From positions 1 to 64,000 of the forward strand of contig CAKSWU010000011.1 of the NCBI GenBank assembly GCA_934513205.1: DNA of 64,000 nucleotides, read 5' to 3'. Each line of letters starts with the position of its first letter. Position 1 is the first letter of the stretch. Positions 26,599 through 34,237 of this stretch are shown here, piece by piece. Made by a program: the position numbers and the translations under genes. Under the pieces are notes generated by a model. It was given only the letters and a program-made list of their open reading frames with translations. It was not told the origin of the DNA and made no database searches. The stretch is from an uncultured Faecalibacterium sp. (GTDB lineage: Bacteria; Bacillota; Clostridia; Oscillospirales; Ruminococcaceae).

Positions 26599-28173
26599 AT
26601 GGACATGGAAGAAAAGAAGATCGAGACCGCTGCGGAACAAAACCTGCCGGTGCAGGAGCTGCCTGCGGATATCCCCGCCGAGGTGCGCCAGAAGCTGGCG
26701 GAGGACCTGAACGAGGAAGCCACCGAGGACCTGAAGCAGGACATGCGGGAAGCCGAAGCCGAGGAGGCCCGGGACGAGGAAGTCAAGGCAAACCCTGAAA
26801 TGCTGACCAAGAGCCGCCTGCTGAAGCTGCTGATCAAAAAACAGTACGTCAAGCTGCGCGAGGTCACCGAGGAAGAACAGCCCGCCGACCTGGCCGAGCT
26901 GCTGGAGGAGCTGGACGAGAACAATCGTCTGGTGGTGTTCCGCCTGCTGAAAAAAGAGGTCGCCACCGAGGCTTTTGCCTATATGTCCGATGAAGCCCGG
27001 GACGATCTGGTCAACGCGTTTTCGGACGTGGAGCTGGTGAGCGCCATCGAAGAGATGAGTCTGGACGATGCCGCCGACCTGCTGGAGGATATGCCCGCCG
27101 GCGTGGTCAAGCGGGTGCTGGAGAAATCCTCCAAGCAGACCCGCGAGAGCCTGAACAAGCTGCTGAACTACCCCGAGAGCTCTGCCGGCAGCCTGATGAC
27201 CCCCGAGTATGTCCGTCTGCGCAGAGAGATGACGGTGGAGCAGGCGTTTGCCGCCATCCGCAAACAGGGCGAGAACGCCGAGACGGTCTACACCTGCTAT
27301 GTGGTGGAGCAGAACCGCCTGCAGGGCGTCGTGTCTGCCCGCAGCCTGCTGCTGTCAGACCCCAACACCCCCATTGCCGAGATCATGGACGACAACGTGG
27401 TCGCGGTGAAGGTCACGGACGACCAGGAATTTGTGGCCCGTGAGATGCAGCGCTACGACTTTACCGCCATGCCCGTTTTGGACAACGAGGGCATGTTCGT
27501 GGGCATCATCACCATTGACGATGCCATTGACGTCCTGACCGATGAGAGCACCGAGGACATGCAGAAGATGGCGGCCATTCTGCCGGATGACAATGCCACC
27601 ACCTACTTTGGCACCAGTGTGTGGACCCACGCCAAGCAGCGCATTCCGTGGCTGCTGATCCTGATGCTGTCCGCCACCTTCACCGGCATGGTCACTACCC
27701 ACTATGAGGAAGCCTTTACCGCGCTGCCCCTGCTGGTGTCCTTTATGCCCATGCTGATGGACACTGCCGGCAACTGCGGCAACCAGATCAGCACCCTGAT
27801 GGTGCGTGGTCTGGCACTGGGCGAGGTGGAGCCTTCCGACTTCCTGAAGGTTCTGGGCAAGGAGCTGCGTGTCTCTGCCATCGTGGGTGCGGTGCTGGGC
27901 ATCGTCAATGGCCTGCGCATTTACCTGATGTACACCTATATGTTCCCCGGTCAGTACACCAACGTGATGGGCTATGCCATCGTGGTCAGCGTGTCGCTGT
28001 TCCTCAGCGTCATTCTGGCAAAGCTGGTGGGCGGCATGCTGCCGCTGGCTGCCAAGAAGTTGGGCGCTGACCCTGCCATCATGGCCACCCCCTTCATCAC
28101 CACCATCGTGGACGCCTGCAGCTTGATCCTGTACTTCAAGATCGCACAGGTCGTGTTCAGCAGCATGATGTAA
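26599..28173 (+). CDS. mgtE: Magnesium transporter MgtE
   Basis: MgtE is a Mg2+-gated channel that admits Mg2+ when internal levels are low. The 524-residue protein has a charged N-terminal extension (about 1-65, Glu-rich), the superhelical N domain, two CBS domains (about 205-320), a connecting helix, and five transmembrane helices from about residue 350. The pore segment includes MPMLMDTAGNCGNQISTL and the final AVVSVSLF..LAKLVGGMLP..AKKLGADPA region is typical. The ATG at 26599 is preceded by AGAGGAGG. It is longer than most members (about 450) because of the N-terminal extension. It is preceded by a structured leader and followed by a terminator. Confidence 0.95.
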   Translation: MDMEEKKIETAAEQNLPVQELPADIPAEVRQKLAEDLNEEATEDLKQDMREAEAEEARDEEVKANPEMLTKSRLLKLLIKKQYVKLREVTEEEQPADLAELLEELDENNRLVVFRLLKKEVATEAFAYMSDEARDDLVNAFSDVELVSAIEEMSLDDAADLLEDMPAGVVKRVLEKSSKQTRESLNKLLNYPESSAGSLMTPEYVRLRREMTVEQAFAAIRKQGENAETVYTCYVVEQNRLQGVVSARSLLLSDPNTPIAEIMDDNVVAVKVTDDQEFVAREMQRYDFTAMPVLDNEGMFVGIITIDDAIDVLTDESTEDMQKMAAILPDDNATTYFGTSVWTHAKQRIPWLLILMLSATFTGMVTTHYEEAFTALPLLVSFMPMLMDTAGNCGNQISTLMVRGLALGEVEPSDFLKVLGKELRVSAIVGAVLGIVNGLRIYLMYTYMFPGQYTNVMGYAIVVSVSLFLSVILAKLVGGMLPLAAKKLGADPAIMATPFITTIVDACSLILYFKIAQVVFSSMM

Positions 28174-28186
28174 ACAACAAAAAAGG

Positions 28187-28222
28187 CAATGCCGGACGGT
28201 CAACAGACCGCCCGGCATTTTT
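28187..28222 (+). terminator. mgtE terminator
   Basis: AATGCCGG.CGGTC pairs with GACCG.CCGGCATT around AACA and is followed by TTTTT. Confidence 0.9.
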
Positions 28223-28290
28223 TGCAGGGGGGCATATGGTCAGTCCCGCCATTGCCGTGCAAAGCAGAGTGCGCTCCTGCGCTTTTTCGG

Positions 28291-28640
28291 TGTGGAAAAC
28301 CACGGTTTTTGTCCGTTTTCCACACCGGCAGTTTTCCCCAAAGGGCTTGTGGAAAACTGCGGCATGGAAAATTCCAGATTGGAGAAAAGTATATTGCCGC
28401 CCGGGACCGCTTTGTGAAATGCAAAAAAAAAACTTCGACTTTCTTTTTTATGAAAGGCAGAATGTCCACATTTTTGCCCAGAACTTACCAGAAACGAACA
28501 GGCGGGATTACGGCTTGTATAGCCTTTTCCATTTTTATTGTGGAAAACCCGGTGGAAAAAGTGGAAAACCCCATGGAAAACTCCCCGCTTTCTTCACAAA
28601 AGCGGTGGAAAACCCAGTGGAAAAAGTGAAAAGTTCATTC
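28291..28640. other. Cluster of DnaA-box-like GTGGAAAAC motifs
   Basis: The 640-base gap between mgtE and the next gene has no gene. It carries many copies of (T)GTGGAAAAC or its complement: 28291-28300, 28316-28324 (reverse), 28348-28357, 28539-28548, 28552-28560, 28561-28569, 28604-28613 and 28617-28625, plus near matches CATGGAAAA at 28363 and 28572. These have the same core as the boxes in the dnaA-dnaN region. The tightest run (28539-28625) has about six sites in 90 bases, mostly in one orientation. Confidence 0.7.
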
Positions 28641-28739
28641 CGGAATGGAAATTCCATACACTTTACGGTTGTAGAAAAACGCCCCAAAAGCCGCTTAACA
28701 GCTGTTTTTTCCGGCGTTTGGGCAAAAATTTCCCACAGC

Positions 28740-28768
28740 TTGAATGGCCCGGATAATCATGGTACAAT
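28740..28768 (+). promoter_or_regulatory. Promoter of rhomboid-like gene
   Basis: TTGAAT (28740-28745) and TACAAT (28763-28768) are 17 bases apart, just downstream of the DnaA-box-like cluster. GGAGGC follows before the ATG at 28817. Confidence 0.75.
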
Positions 28769-28816
28769 AACAGCAAAGAATTGCGGCAAAAATCCAACGA
28801 TTCTGGAGGCAAGCTT

Positions 28817-29461
28817 ATGAACAACTGGCTGAACAAGCTGGAGCGCAGATATGGACGCTGCGGCATCCCCAACCTGACCAACATTCTGGTGGGCGGGCAG
28901 ATCCTGGTATTGGCCATCGAGCTGTTTGTTGACCGCACTGTCACCTTCTGGCTGGGACTCAGCCGCCCCCTGCTGCTGCAGGGGCAGCTCTGGCGGGCGC
29001 TGAGCTTTGTGTTCATCCCCTTTTCCGGCGGCAGCATCCTCAGTGTTGTGCTGGGCATCTACTTCACATGGTTCATCGGCACGGCGCTGGAGCGGGAGTG
29101 GGGCGACTTCCGCTACACGGTGTATCTGCTGTCCGGCGTGCTGGGCACGGTGCTGGCCTGCCTGCTCACCGGCGTGACCGCCAGCACCTACTGCCTGTCC
29201 CTCTCGCTGCTGCTGGCCTTTGCCATGCTCTACCCGGAGGTGCAGGTGCTGTTGTTCTTCGTCATCCCGCTGCGGGTCAAGTATCTGGGCATTGCCGCCG
29301 CAGTCCTGTGGGGGCTGAGCTTTTTGGGCGCGCCGCTTGGGCAGAAGCTGAGCCTGCTGCTCAGCATGGCGAACGTCTGGCTGTTTTTCGGGCCCGTGGC
29401 CTGCCGCTCCATCCGGGCATGGGTGCGCCGGGAGCAGTGGAAGAGGAAGAACCGCCGGTAA
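28817..29461 (+). CDS. Rhomboid-like membrane protein, apparently non-catalytic
   Basis: The 214-residue protein has a rhomboid-type layout: an LWRALSFVFIP amphipathic entry, several transmembrane helices, and the TALEREWGDFRYTVYLLSG loop that is characteristic of bacterial rhomboids. The expected GxSG active-site serine is not found; the corresponding helix reads STYCLSLSLLLAFAM, and a catalytic histidine is not apparent at the usual site. It may therefore be a pseudo-enzyme that binds membrane proteins. The start at 28817 has GGAGG upstream. The C-terminus is very basic. Confidence 0.7.
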   Translation: MNNWLNKLERRYGRCGIPNLTNILVGGQILVLAIELFVDRTVTFWLGLSRPLLLQGQLWRALSFVFIPFSGGSILSVVLGIYFTWFIGTALEREWGDFRYTVYLLSGVLGTVLACLLTGVTASTYCLSLSLLLAFAMLYPEVQVLLFFVIPLRVKYLGIAAAVLWGLSFLGAPLGQKLSLLLSMANVWLFFGPVACRSIRAWVRREQWKRKNRR

Positions 29462-29489
29462 ACATTAAAAAATGAAAGCGAATGGGGAA

Positions 29490-29772
29490 GTTTTTGCTTG
29501 CCGCAAGCGTGCAAAGACGCTCCGCTGGGCCAGAGGTAGGGAGGGGTGTTCCGACTCCCCCCTCCCTACCTCTGGACTCCACCCACCCCGCAACGGGTCA
29601 AGGGCTGCACGCCCTTGACAAACCTAAAGAAGTGGGCTACACCGGAAAAAACTGAAGATTCACGCCTGTTCGGCGTGAAGATCTTTTAACCGTTTTTTCC
29701 GGCTCCGCCGATTTGTAGCCCCTCAGTCGCTGCGCGACAGCTCCCCCGAAGGGGGAGCAAGCACGCCCGCAA
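29490..29772. repeat. Composite repeat, family C copy 2
   Basis: This is an inverted copy of the 21.4-21.66 kb composite. It holds the CCAGAGGTAGGGAGGGG stem-loop (about 29530-29576), ACCCACCCCGCAACGGGTC, a hairpin GTCAAGGG-CGTGCAG-CCCTTGAC on the opposite strand (about 29597-29619), a GATTCACGCC/GGCGTGAAGATC hairpin, and the GTCGCTGCGCGAC plus CTCCCCC/GGGGGAG unit (29715-29760). There is no gene. Confidence 0.78.
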
Positions 29773-29777
29773 GCGGC

Positions 29778-29936
29778 CTCGCTCTCTCCGTCATCGCTGC
29801 GCGACCTTTTCCCCCGGCCGGGGGAAAAGTCTTTCCTCAAAGGGAGAGGTCTTGGCAAAGAGATGAAGTTTGCGTGGACTGCCAAGGGCTCTCCCTTTGG
29901 GAGAGCTGCTGAGCGGAGCGAGGCTGAGAGGGCGAG
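29778..29936. mobile_element. MITE-like element, family B copy 3
   Basis: A 159-bp segment is bounded by CTCGCTCTCTC and GAGAGGGCGAG, with one mismatch in the left arm. Internally it has TTTCCCCCGGCCGGGGGAAA and the CTTGGCAAAGAGATGAA block shared with the 11.2 kb copy. It lies directly beside family C and family A elements, so three repeat types are stacked between 29.5 and 30.1 kb. Confidence 0.75.
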
Positions 29937-29946
29937 GATGCTGCCC

Positions 29947-30107
29947 GCAGCGCGGCGCTTTCGCAGAAAGCGGCGCTGCAAATGCAGTTTCCGGTTGCGC
30001 CCCACCCGTGAAAATGGGATAGCGGAACGCCCGCAGGCGTTCCGCTATCCTGAAAATATAAATCATTTTTCCTTGAATCATGCGCAGAGCGAAGCGGAGC
30101 GCATTCT
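29947..30107 (-). repeat. Variable-stem hairpin repeat, family A copy 3
   Basis: Read leftward, it has the same head (AATGCGCTCCGCTTCG..CTGCGCAT) and AT spacer. Hairpin 1 has a perfect 15-bp stem GGATAGCGGAACGCC around TGCG (30017-30050), followed by TTTTCACGGG. Hairpin 2, with GCAGCGCCGCTTTC-TGC-GAAAGCG, is nearly identical to that of copy 2. It lies just upstream of holB. Confidence 0.82.
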
Positions 30108-30150
30108 AAATCTTTAAATCGTCTTATCGTCTCACAAAAGGAGCAACCCC

Positions 30151-31110
30151 ATGATGCTGGACCGCATGGAAGGCAACGCAGAACTGAAAACCAGCGTTCG
30201 GCTGATGCTGACCACCCGACGCCTGACCCACAGCGTTCTGCTGGTGGGTGAGGCCGGGCTTGGCGCCGGCTTTGCCGCTCGCTGCATCGCAGCCGACTAT
30301 CTGTATCCCGCAGGCGGTGCCCCTGCCGAGGCCCTTCTGCGGGGGGACTGCTGCCGCGCCGTGGCAAAGGCCGGAAAACGCGACAGCGGCACGGTGGAGA
30401 CCGGCATCGTACGGGAGGCCATTTCGGTGTCCGGCATGGGCAGCGGCGGGCGGTATCTGGTGGGTCAGGTCACCGCCATGCGCAGCGAGATTTTCAACAC
30501 CAGCCTTTCCGCCGAGGGCCGCGCGGTGCTTTTGTACCATGTGGAAAAAATGAACGAGGAGTCTGCCAACGCCCTGCTGAAGGTCATGGAAGAGCCGCCG
30601 GAAGGGGTGCTGTTCCTGCTGACGGCAGATTCGCTGGCAAGCGTCCTGCCCACCATCCGCAGCCGCTGCGTCAGCTTTGCAGTGGCTCCGGTGCCGCCGG
30701 ACCAGTGTGCCCGCTACTGCACCGCGCAGGGGGTGGACAAAAAGACCGCCGCGCTGTACAGTGAGCTGTTTGACGGTCACATCGGCACGGTGCTGAGCGC
30801 CGCCCGGGACGAAGCCCGGGCACAGCAGGTGGACAAGGCCCTGCAGCTGGCAAAGGCTGCTGCGGCGCGGGACAGCTATGCCGCGGCGGTGCTGCTGTCG
30901 GCTTATGAAAAGGACAAGGCCGCAGCCGCCGCCCTGCTTGCCGATCTGCGCGCTGTGGCGGCTGCGGGGCTTCGGCAAAGCCCCCGTGCCCCGGTGCAGG
31001 GAGAGACCGCCCGCCGCACGCTGCGGCTGGCAGAGGCCGCCATCCAGCGGCTGAACGCACAGGTGAACCCCAAGGTGGTGCTGAGCGTGTTTGCGGCAAG
31101 GCTGGCATAA
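30151..31110 (+). CDS. holB: DNA polymerase III delta' subunit-like clamp-loader protein
   Basis: This is an AAA+ clamp-loader component that helps place the beta clamp on DNA. The 319 residues show the delta' pattern: HSVLLVGEAGLGAGF (a degenerate Walker A without the lysine), LLYHVEKMNEESANALLKVMEEPPEGV, and LPTIRSRC, with a C-terminal collar-like helical region rich in alanine. The SRC motif supplies the arginine finger for the neighbouring ATPase. The family's zinc finger is not visible. AAAAGGAG precedes the ATG. It is isolated from tmk and other usual partners, and repeats fill the 690 bases upstream. Confidence 0.88.
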   Translation: MMLDRMEGNAELKTSVRLMLTTRRLTHSVLLVGEAGLGAGFAARCIAADYLYPAGGAPAEALLRGDCCRAVAKAGKRDSGTVETGIVREAISVSGMGSGGRYLVGQVTAMRSEIFNTSLSAEGRAVLLYHVEKMNEESANALLKVMEEPPEGVLFLLTADSLASVLPTIRSRCVSFAVAPVPPDQCARYCTAQGVDKKTAALYSELFDGHIGTVLSAARDEARAQQVDKALQLAKAAAARDSYAAAVLLSAYEKDKAAAAALLADLRAVAAAGLRQSPRAPVQGETARRTLRLAEAAIQRLNAQVNPKVVLSVFAARLA

Positions 31111-31117
31111 AAACAGA

Positions 31118-31157
31118 CCCCCGGCAGAGCAGGGCGAAAGTCCTTTTCTGCCGGGGG
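31118..31157. terminator. Terminator between convergent genes
   Basis: CCCCCGGCAG (31118-31127) pairs with CTGCCGGGGG (31148-31157). Leftward it is followed by TCTGTTTTTATG, serving the lipoprotein gene; rightward it may also stop holB transcripts. Confidence 0.82.
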
Positions 31158-31161
31158 ATTC

Positions 31162-31692
31162 TTATGCAAAGGTCTGGGGATAGATGGAAGAAACGTCGTA
31201 AGTAAAGGTAACGGTCGAGGTATCCTTCTGGAAGGTGACCGTGATATTTTCAAAATGCTGGTACTGCTCAGGAGAAACACGAACATAGAAGGGAATGTTT
31301 ATGGGGGTCAAATTGCCAACATTGCGGGTGAGAGTCCGAGCAAGAGTAGAATCGACCTTTTTCAGACTGTAAACTTCGGCAGACTTGCCCATGACGGTGC
31401 AGCTGAAATCCGAGACAGCTACCGGAAATTCGCTGCTGTTCATAGTGTTATCGACCTGCAGGACCGTATAAATGAAATACTGTCCCTCAGCAGGAGATGC
31501 TTTTAAGAAATTTCCCATGTTTACAGAAACGCCGTTCGCAGAGGTTTTGGCGGTACGGCTGTCGAGCGTGGGAGATGCAGGCGCCGCGCCGCCCCCGCCT
31601 CCGCAGCCTGCCAGAGCACTGGCGGCGGCAGCGGACAGGACCAAAAGGCCGGTGTTTTTCAGGAAGGTACGGCGGTCGATGAAATTAGACAT
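31162..31692 (-). CDS. Lipoprotein with twin-arginine-like signal, unknown function
   Basis: I do not recognise the family. The 176-residue protein has a signal peptide with DRRTFLKNTG, resembling the twin-arginine motif, then a hydrophobic stretch and lipobox ALAGC followed by a poly-Gly segment. The mature region (about 35-176) is mostly beta-type sequence with no catalytic motif, resembling small immunoglobulin-like secreted domains; this last point is weak. AAAGGAG lies upstream of the ATG at 31692. The leader carries copy 2 of the candidate small RNA, with a promoter at 31861-31866 that could drive both. Confidence 0.78.
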   Translation of the reverse strand: MSNFIDRRTFLKNTGLLVLSAAAASALAGCGGGGGAAPASPTLDSRTAKTSANGVSVNMGNFLKASPAEGQYFIYTVLQVDNTMNSSEFPVAVSDFSCTVMGKSAEVYSLKKVDSTLARTLTRNVGNLTPINIPFYVRVSPEQYQHFENITVTFQKDTSTVTFTYDVSSIYPQTFA

Positions 31693-31740
31693 AGCAGTTT
31701 CTCCTTTCCGGGCCGGGGCAAGTTTTTGGCGGGTGGAAAC

Positions 31741-31866
31741 AGAAATTCCCCCCAGCGCTTGCGGTTCACTGGAGGGAATTTCCGTTTGGGGTATTGCTTT
31801 GGTGTGAGGAGGAATCATGTGTAGAGGTGCGGTTGCGGCCCCGCGTGCTCTACAATTGATAGTATA
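31741..31866 (-). ncRNA. Candidate small RNA, copy 2 (C-rich, anti-Shine-Dalgarno)
   Basis: Read leftward, TATACT (31866-31861) predicts a start near 31854. The 5' hairpin GTAGAG/CTCTAC (31853-31821) again displays GCGGGGCCGCAACCG, although the stem differs wholly from copy 1. Then comes TGATTCCTCCTCACACCAA and a 14-bp hairpin, GAAATTCCC.CCAG/CTGG.GGGAATTTC (31742-31782), followed by a weak T-rich run. It lies in the leader of the lipoprotein gene, so it could be a small RNA, a leader element, or both. Confidence 0.6.
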
Positions 31867-32029
31867 CCCCATTTCCCTCAAAAAATCATTGCTTTTTTGT
31901 GAAAAAATCGAAAAATCAGAAAATATTTCAGACGGTGCTGCGTCAAAACGGTCGGACCGCATTTAAGCGCCGCGAAAATGCGCGGCAAAGCACCTCTTTT
32001 TCTAAGAATAGCACACCGGCGGCAAAAGG

Positions 32030-32548
32030 TCAATTCCCTTTCAGCTGCGCGGCGTGCAGCCTGCCGTGGGCCGCATAGTGCGCGGCGTTGTGCAGGTTTG
32101 CTTCCACCTGCGCGGTGCTCACCTGCTTGATGACCCGGGCGGGCACTCCCACCGCCACCGAGTTGTCCGGGATGACCATGCCCTCCGGCACCAGAGCCCC
32201 GGCCCCGATGATGCAGTTTTTGCCCACCACGCAGTGATTCAGCAATGTGGCGTGCATCCCGATGAGGCTGCCGTCCCCCACGGTGCAGCCGTGCACCAGC
32301 GCACTGTGCCCCACGGTAACGTTTTTGCCCAGGGTCACAGCCCCGCCCGGGTCGCAGTGCAGCACGGCGTTGTCCTGCACGTTGCAGTTTTCGCCAAGGG
32401 TCAGGGTGCCGTCGTCGCCGCGCAGCACCGCCCCGTACCACACAGAGCAGCCGGGCTTCAGCACCACATCCCCCTGCACGGTGGCGTTGGGAGCCACAAA
32501 GACAGCCCCTTCATCTTGAGGGAATTTTCCACAAAAAGACAGGAACAT
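32030..32548 (-). CDS. Gamma-carbonic-anhydrase-like hexapeptide-repeat protein
   Basis: This is a left-handed beta-helix protein of the YrdA/PaaY group, which are Zn-binding carbonic-anhydrase-like proteins of often uncertain activity. The 172 residues have the family landmarks SVWYGAVLRGD, NVQDNAVLHCD, VGHSALVHGCTVGDGSLIGMH and GVPARVIK. The histidines in VLHCD and GHSALVH correspond to metal ligands. It probably forms a trimer in the cytoplasm. It is divergent from the carboxypeptidase gene, with a shared 114-base promoter region. Confidence 0.9.
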   Translation of the reverse strand: MFLSFCGKFPQDEGAVFVAPNATVQGDVVLKPGCSVWYGAVLRGDDGTLTLGENCNVQDNAVLHCDPGGAVTLGKNVTVGHSALVHGCTVGDGSLIGMHATLLNHCVVGKNCIIGAGALVPEGMVIPDNSVAVGVPARVIKQVSTAQVEANLHNAAHYAAHGRLHAAQLKGN

Positions 32549-32662
32549 TGTTAAAAACCGCCTTTCTCTCTTTTGTTTTTTGTAGTTTTATGGTATTCTT
32601 TAAAGTAGAATGCAAATGATTTCCGACATTCTGCCGGAAAGAAGATCTTAGGGGGTACGTTC

Positions 32663-33946
32663 ATGTTTCACAACCGCTTTCTCCGCCGGGCGGCGGCGCT
32701 GGTGCTCACGGCAGCCATGGCTGTCACGGCGGCACTGACGGGTCTGGCTGCCTACCCCATGCCCATCCGGACGGCCCGGGAGACCGAAGCCGTGTATCTG
32801 TTCAACGCCGATACCGGCAAGACCATTCTGGAGCAGAACGCGGGCCAGCAGCAGTATGTGGCAAGCCTGACCAAGCTGATGACTGCCCTGCTTTTGCTGG
32901 AAAGCGGCAAGGACCTGAACGGCACCGTGACGGTGCCCACCGACCTGACGCAGGAGTTCAAGGACATCCAGAACGCCAACGGCACCACCATGGGGCTGCG
33001 CATCGGCGAGACCGTGCGCCGCATCGACCTGCTGAATGCCATGCTCATCGTCAGCGCCAACGACGCCGCCAGCGTCATTGCGTGGGACGTGGCAGGCAGC
33101 GTGGTGGGCTTTGTGCAGCAGATGAACGCCAAGGCGGCAGAATTGGGCTGCACCGGCACGAATTTTACCTGCGCCCACGGCCTGTTTGACTACGGCAACG
33201 TGTCCACGGCACAGGACCTTGCAAAGATCGCCGCAGCCTGCGCGGAGAATCAGACCTTTGCACAGGTGGCAGGCACCGCCAGCTATGTGCTGCCCGCCAC
33301 CAACCTGCGCAAGGCCGAGCACACCATCAGCAGCTCCAACAGCCTGATGAACCGCGAAAGTGCCAACTACCGGGAGTATGTCCAGTGGGTCAAGGGCGGC
33401 TTTACCACGCTGGCAGGCCGCTGCACTGTGGCGTTTGCCCAGCAGGGCGGACACAGCTACGGACTGGTGATTTTGGGCTGCGACACGCCGGACCACCTGT
33501 TTGCCGAGTGTGACGACCTGTTCGACTGGGCCTTTGCCAGCTTTGCCGACCGCCCGCTGGTGGACACCCAGACCGTGCTGACCACCGTAGACCTGACCAA
33601 GTGCCGCGCCGAGCCCTCTGTGGAGCTGTACGCCGCCGCCCCGGTCAGCGGCTACGGTCACAGCGACGATACGGTGAGCTATTCCTTCGACCTGCCCGAG
33701 AGCGTCTCTGCCACCGTAAAAAGCGGGCAGAAGCTGGGCAGTGCTACCGTCTATCTGGACGGCTACGAGGTGGGCACCGTGGACCTTGTGACCCACCGGG
33801 AGTATGTTTCGGACTTCCGCACCGACTCCAAGGCCACCATCCTGCTGCTGTGTGCGCTGCTGCTGCTCCTCACCGCCCTGACGGCGGTGACGCTGGCCTG
33901 CGGCGGCGGCTCGCTGAAGCTGCGGCGCAGAAAGAGCAGGCACTGA
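32663..33946 (+). CDS. Serine-type D-Ala-D-Ala carboxypeptidase (DacA/DacF type)
   Basis: This low-molecular-weight penicillin-binding protein trims the terminal D-alanine from peptidoglycan stem peptides. The 427 residues have a signal peptide (1-29), the active-site SLTK (Ser67, Lys70), SAN in VSANDAAS (about 130), and KGG in VKGGFT (about 244). A C-terminal beta domain and a final hydrophobic segment (about 392-412) followed by RRRKSRH suggest membrane anchoring. GGGGG lies before the ATG, and TTGTTT/TATTCT around 32572-32600 is a possible promoter. Confidence 0.94.
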   Translation: MFHNRFLRRAAALVLTAAMAVTAALTGLAAYPMPIRTARETEAVYLFNADTGKTILEQNAGQQQYVASLTKLMTALLLLESGKDLNGTVTVPTDLTQEFKDIQNANGTTMGLRIGETVRRIDLLNAMLIVSANDAASVIAWDVAGSVVGFVQQMNAKAAELGCTGTNFTCAHGLFDYGNVSTAQDLAKIAAACAENQTFAQVAGTASYVLPATNLRKAEHTISSSNSLMNRESANYREYVQWVKGGFTTLAGRCTVAFAQQGGHSYGLVILGCDTPDHLFAECDDLFDWAFASFADRPLVDTQTVLTTVDLTKCRAEPSVELYAAAPVSGYGHSDDTVSYSFDLPESVSATVKSGQKLGSATVYLDGYEVGTVDLVTHREYVSDFRTDSKATILLLCALLLLLTALTAVTLACGGGSLKLRRRKSRH

Positions 33947-33985
33947 TCTTATTGTAACCCTGCGCGAGCAGGAAAACAAGAGGCC

Positions 33986-34015
33986 GCTGCACATCCCCGT
34001 GCAGCGGCTTTTCTG
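33986..34015 (+). terminator. Terminator after D,D-carboxypeptidase
   Basis: GCCGCTGCAC and GTGCAGCGGC flank a 6-base loop and are followed by TTTTC. Confidence 0.87.
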
Positions 34016-34063
34016 CTGCCGTGAGGGCGCGGCAGCCGCTGCGGAACGTCCCCAATGCCGCCC

Positions 34064-34180
34064 GGCGCACCGCGCCCCTTGAAGGGCCTCGCAGGCGGCT
34101 GTGCGTGCGGCAGACGGCTCTCCGTCTGCCCTGCGCCCGGGGCGCACCGCGCCCCTTGAAGGGTCTCGCAGGCGGCTGTG
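34064..34180. repeat. Direct repeat of a 40-bp GC-rich unit
   Basis: The unit starting GGCGCACCGCGCCCCTTGAA at 34064-34103 recurs at 34141-34180 with one mismatch, 77 bases apart. Between them is a GCAGACGG/CCGTCTGC hairpin. It lies between convergent genes and no gene is present. Confidence 0.85.
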
Positions 34181-34202
34181 CTTTCCCCGCACACGCAAAA
34201 AA

Positions 34203-34234
34203 GACTGCTGCGCATCGTCTGCGCAGCAGCCTTG
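34203..34234 (-). terminator. Terminator of the OPT-pqqD operon
   Basis: GGCTGCTGCGCA and TGCGCAGCAGTC flank a short loop. Read leftward they are followed by TTTTTTGCG, directly after the stop codon of the PqqD-like gene. Confidence 0.88.
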
Positions 34235-34237
34235 TTG

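Noticed and set aside
28538..28629. CRISPR-like or tandem repeat made of GTGGAAAAC units
   Set aside because: Spacing is irregular and some sites are inverted, and the motif matches DnaA-box-like sites, so a protein-binding cluster is a better reading.
34064..34180. CRISPR array
   Set aside because: There are only two 40-bp copies, in a GC-rich hairpin context, with no further spacers and no cas genes. No CRISPR array was seen in the window.
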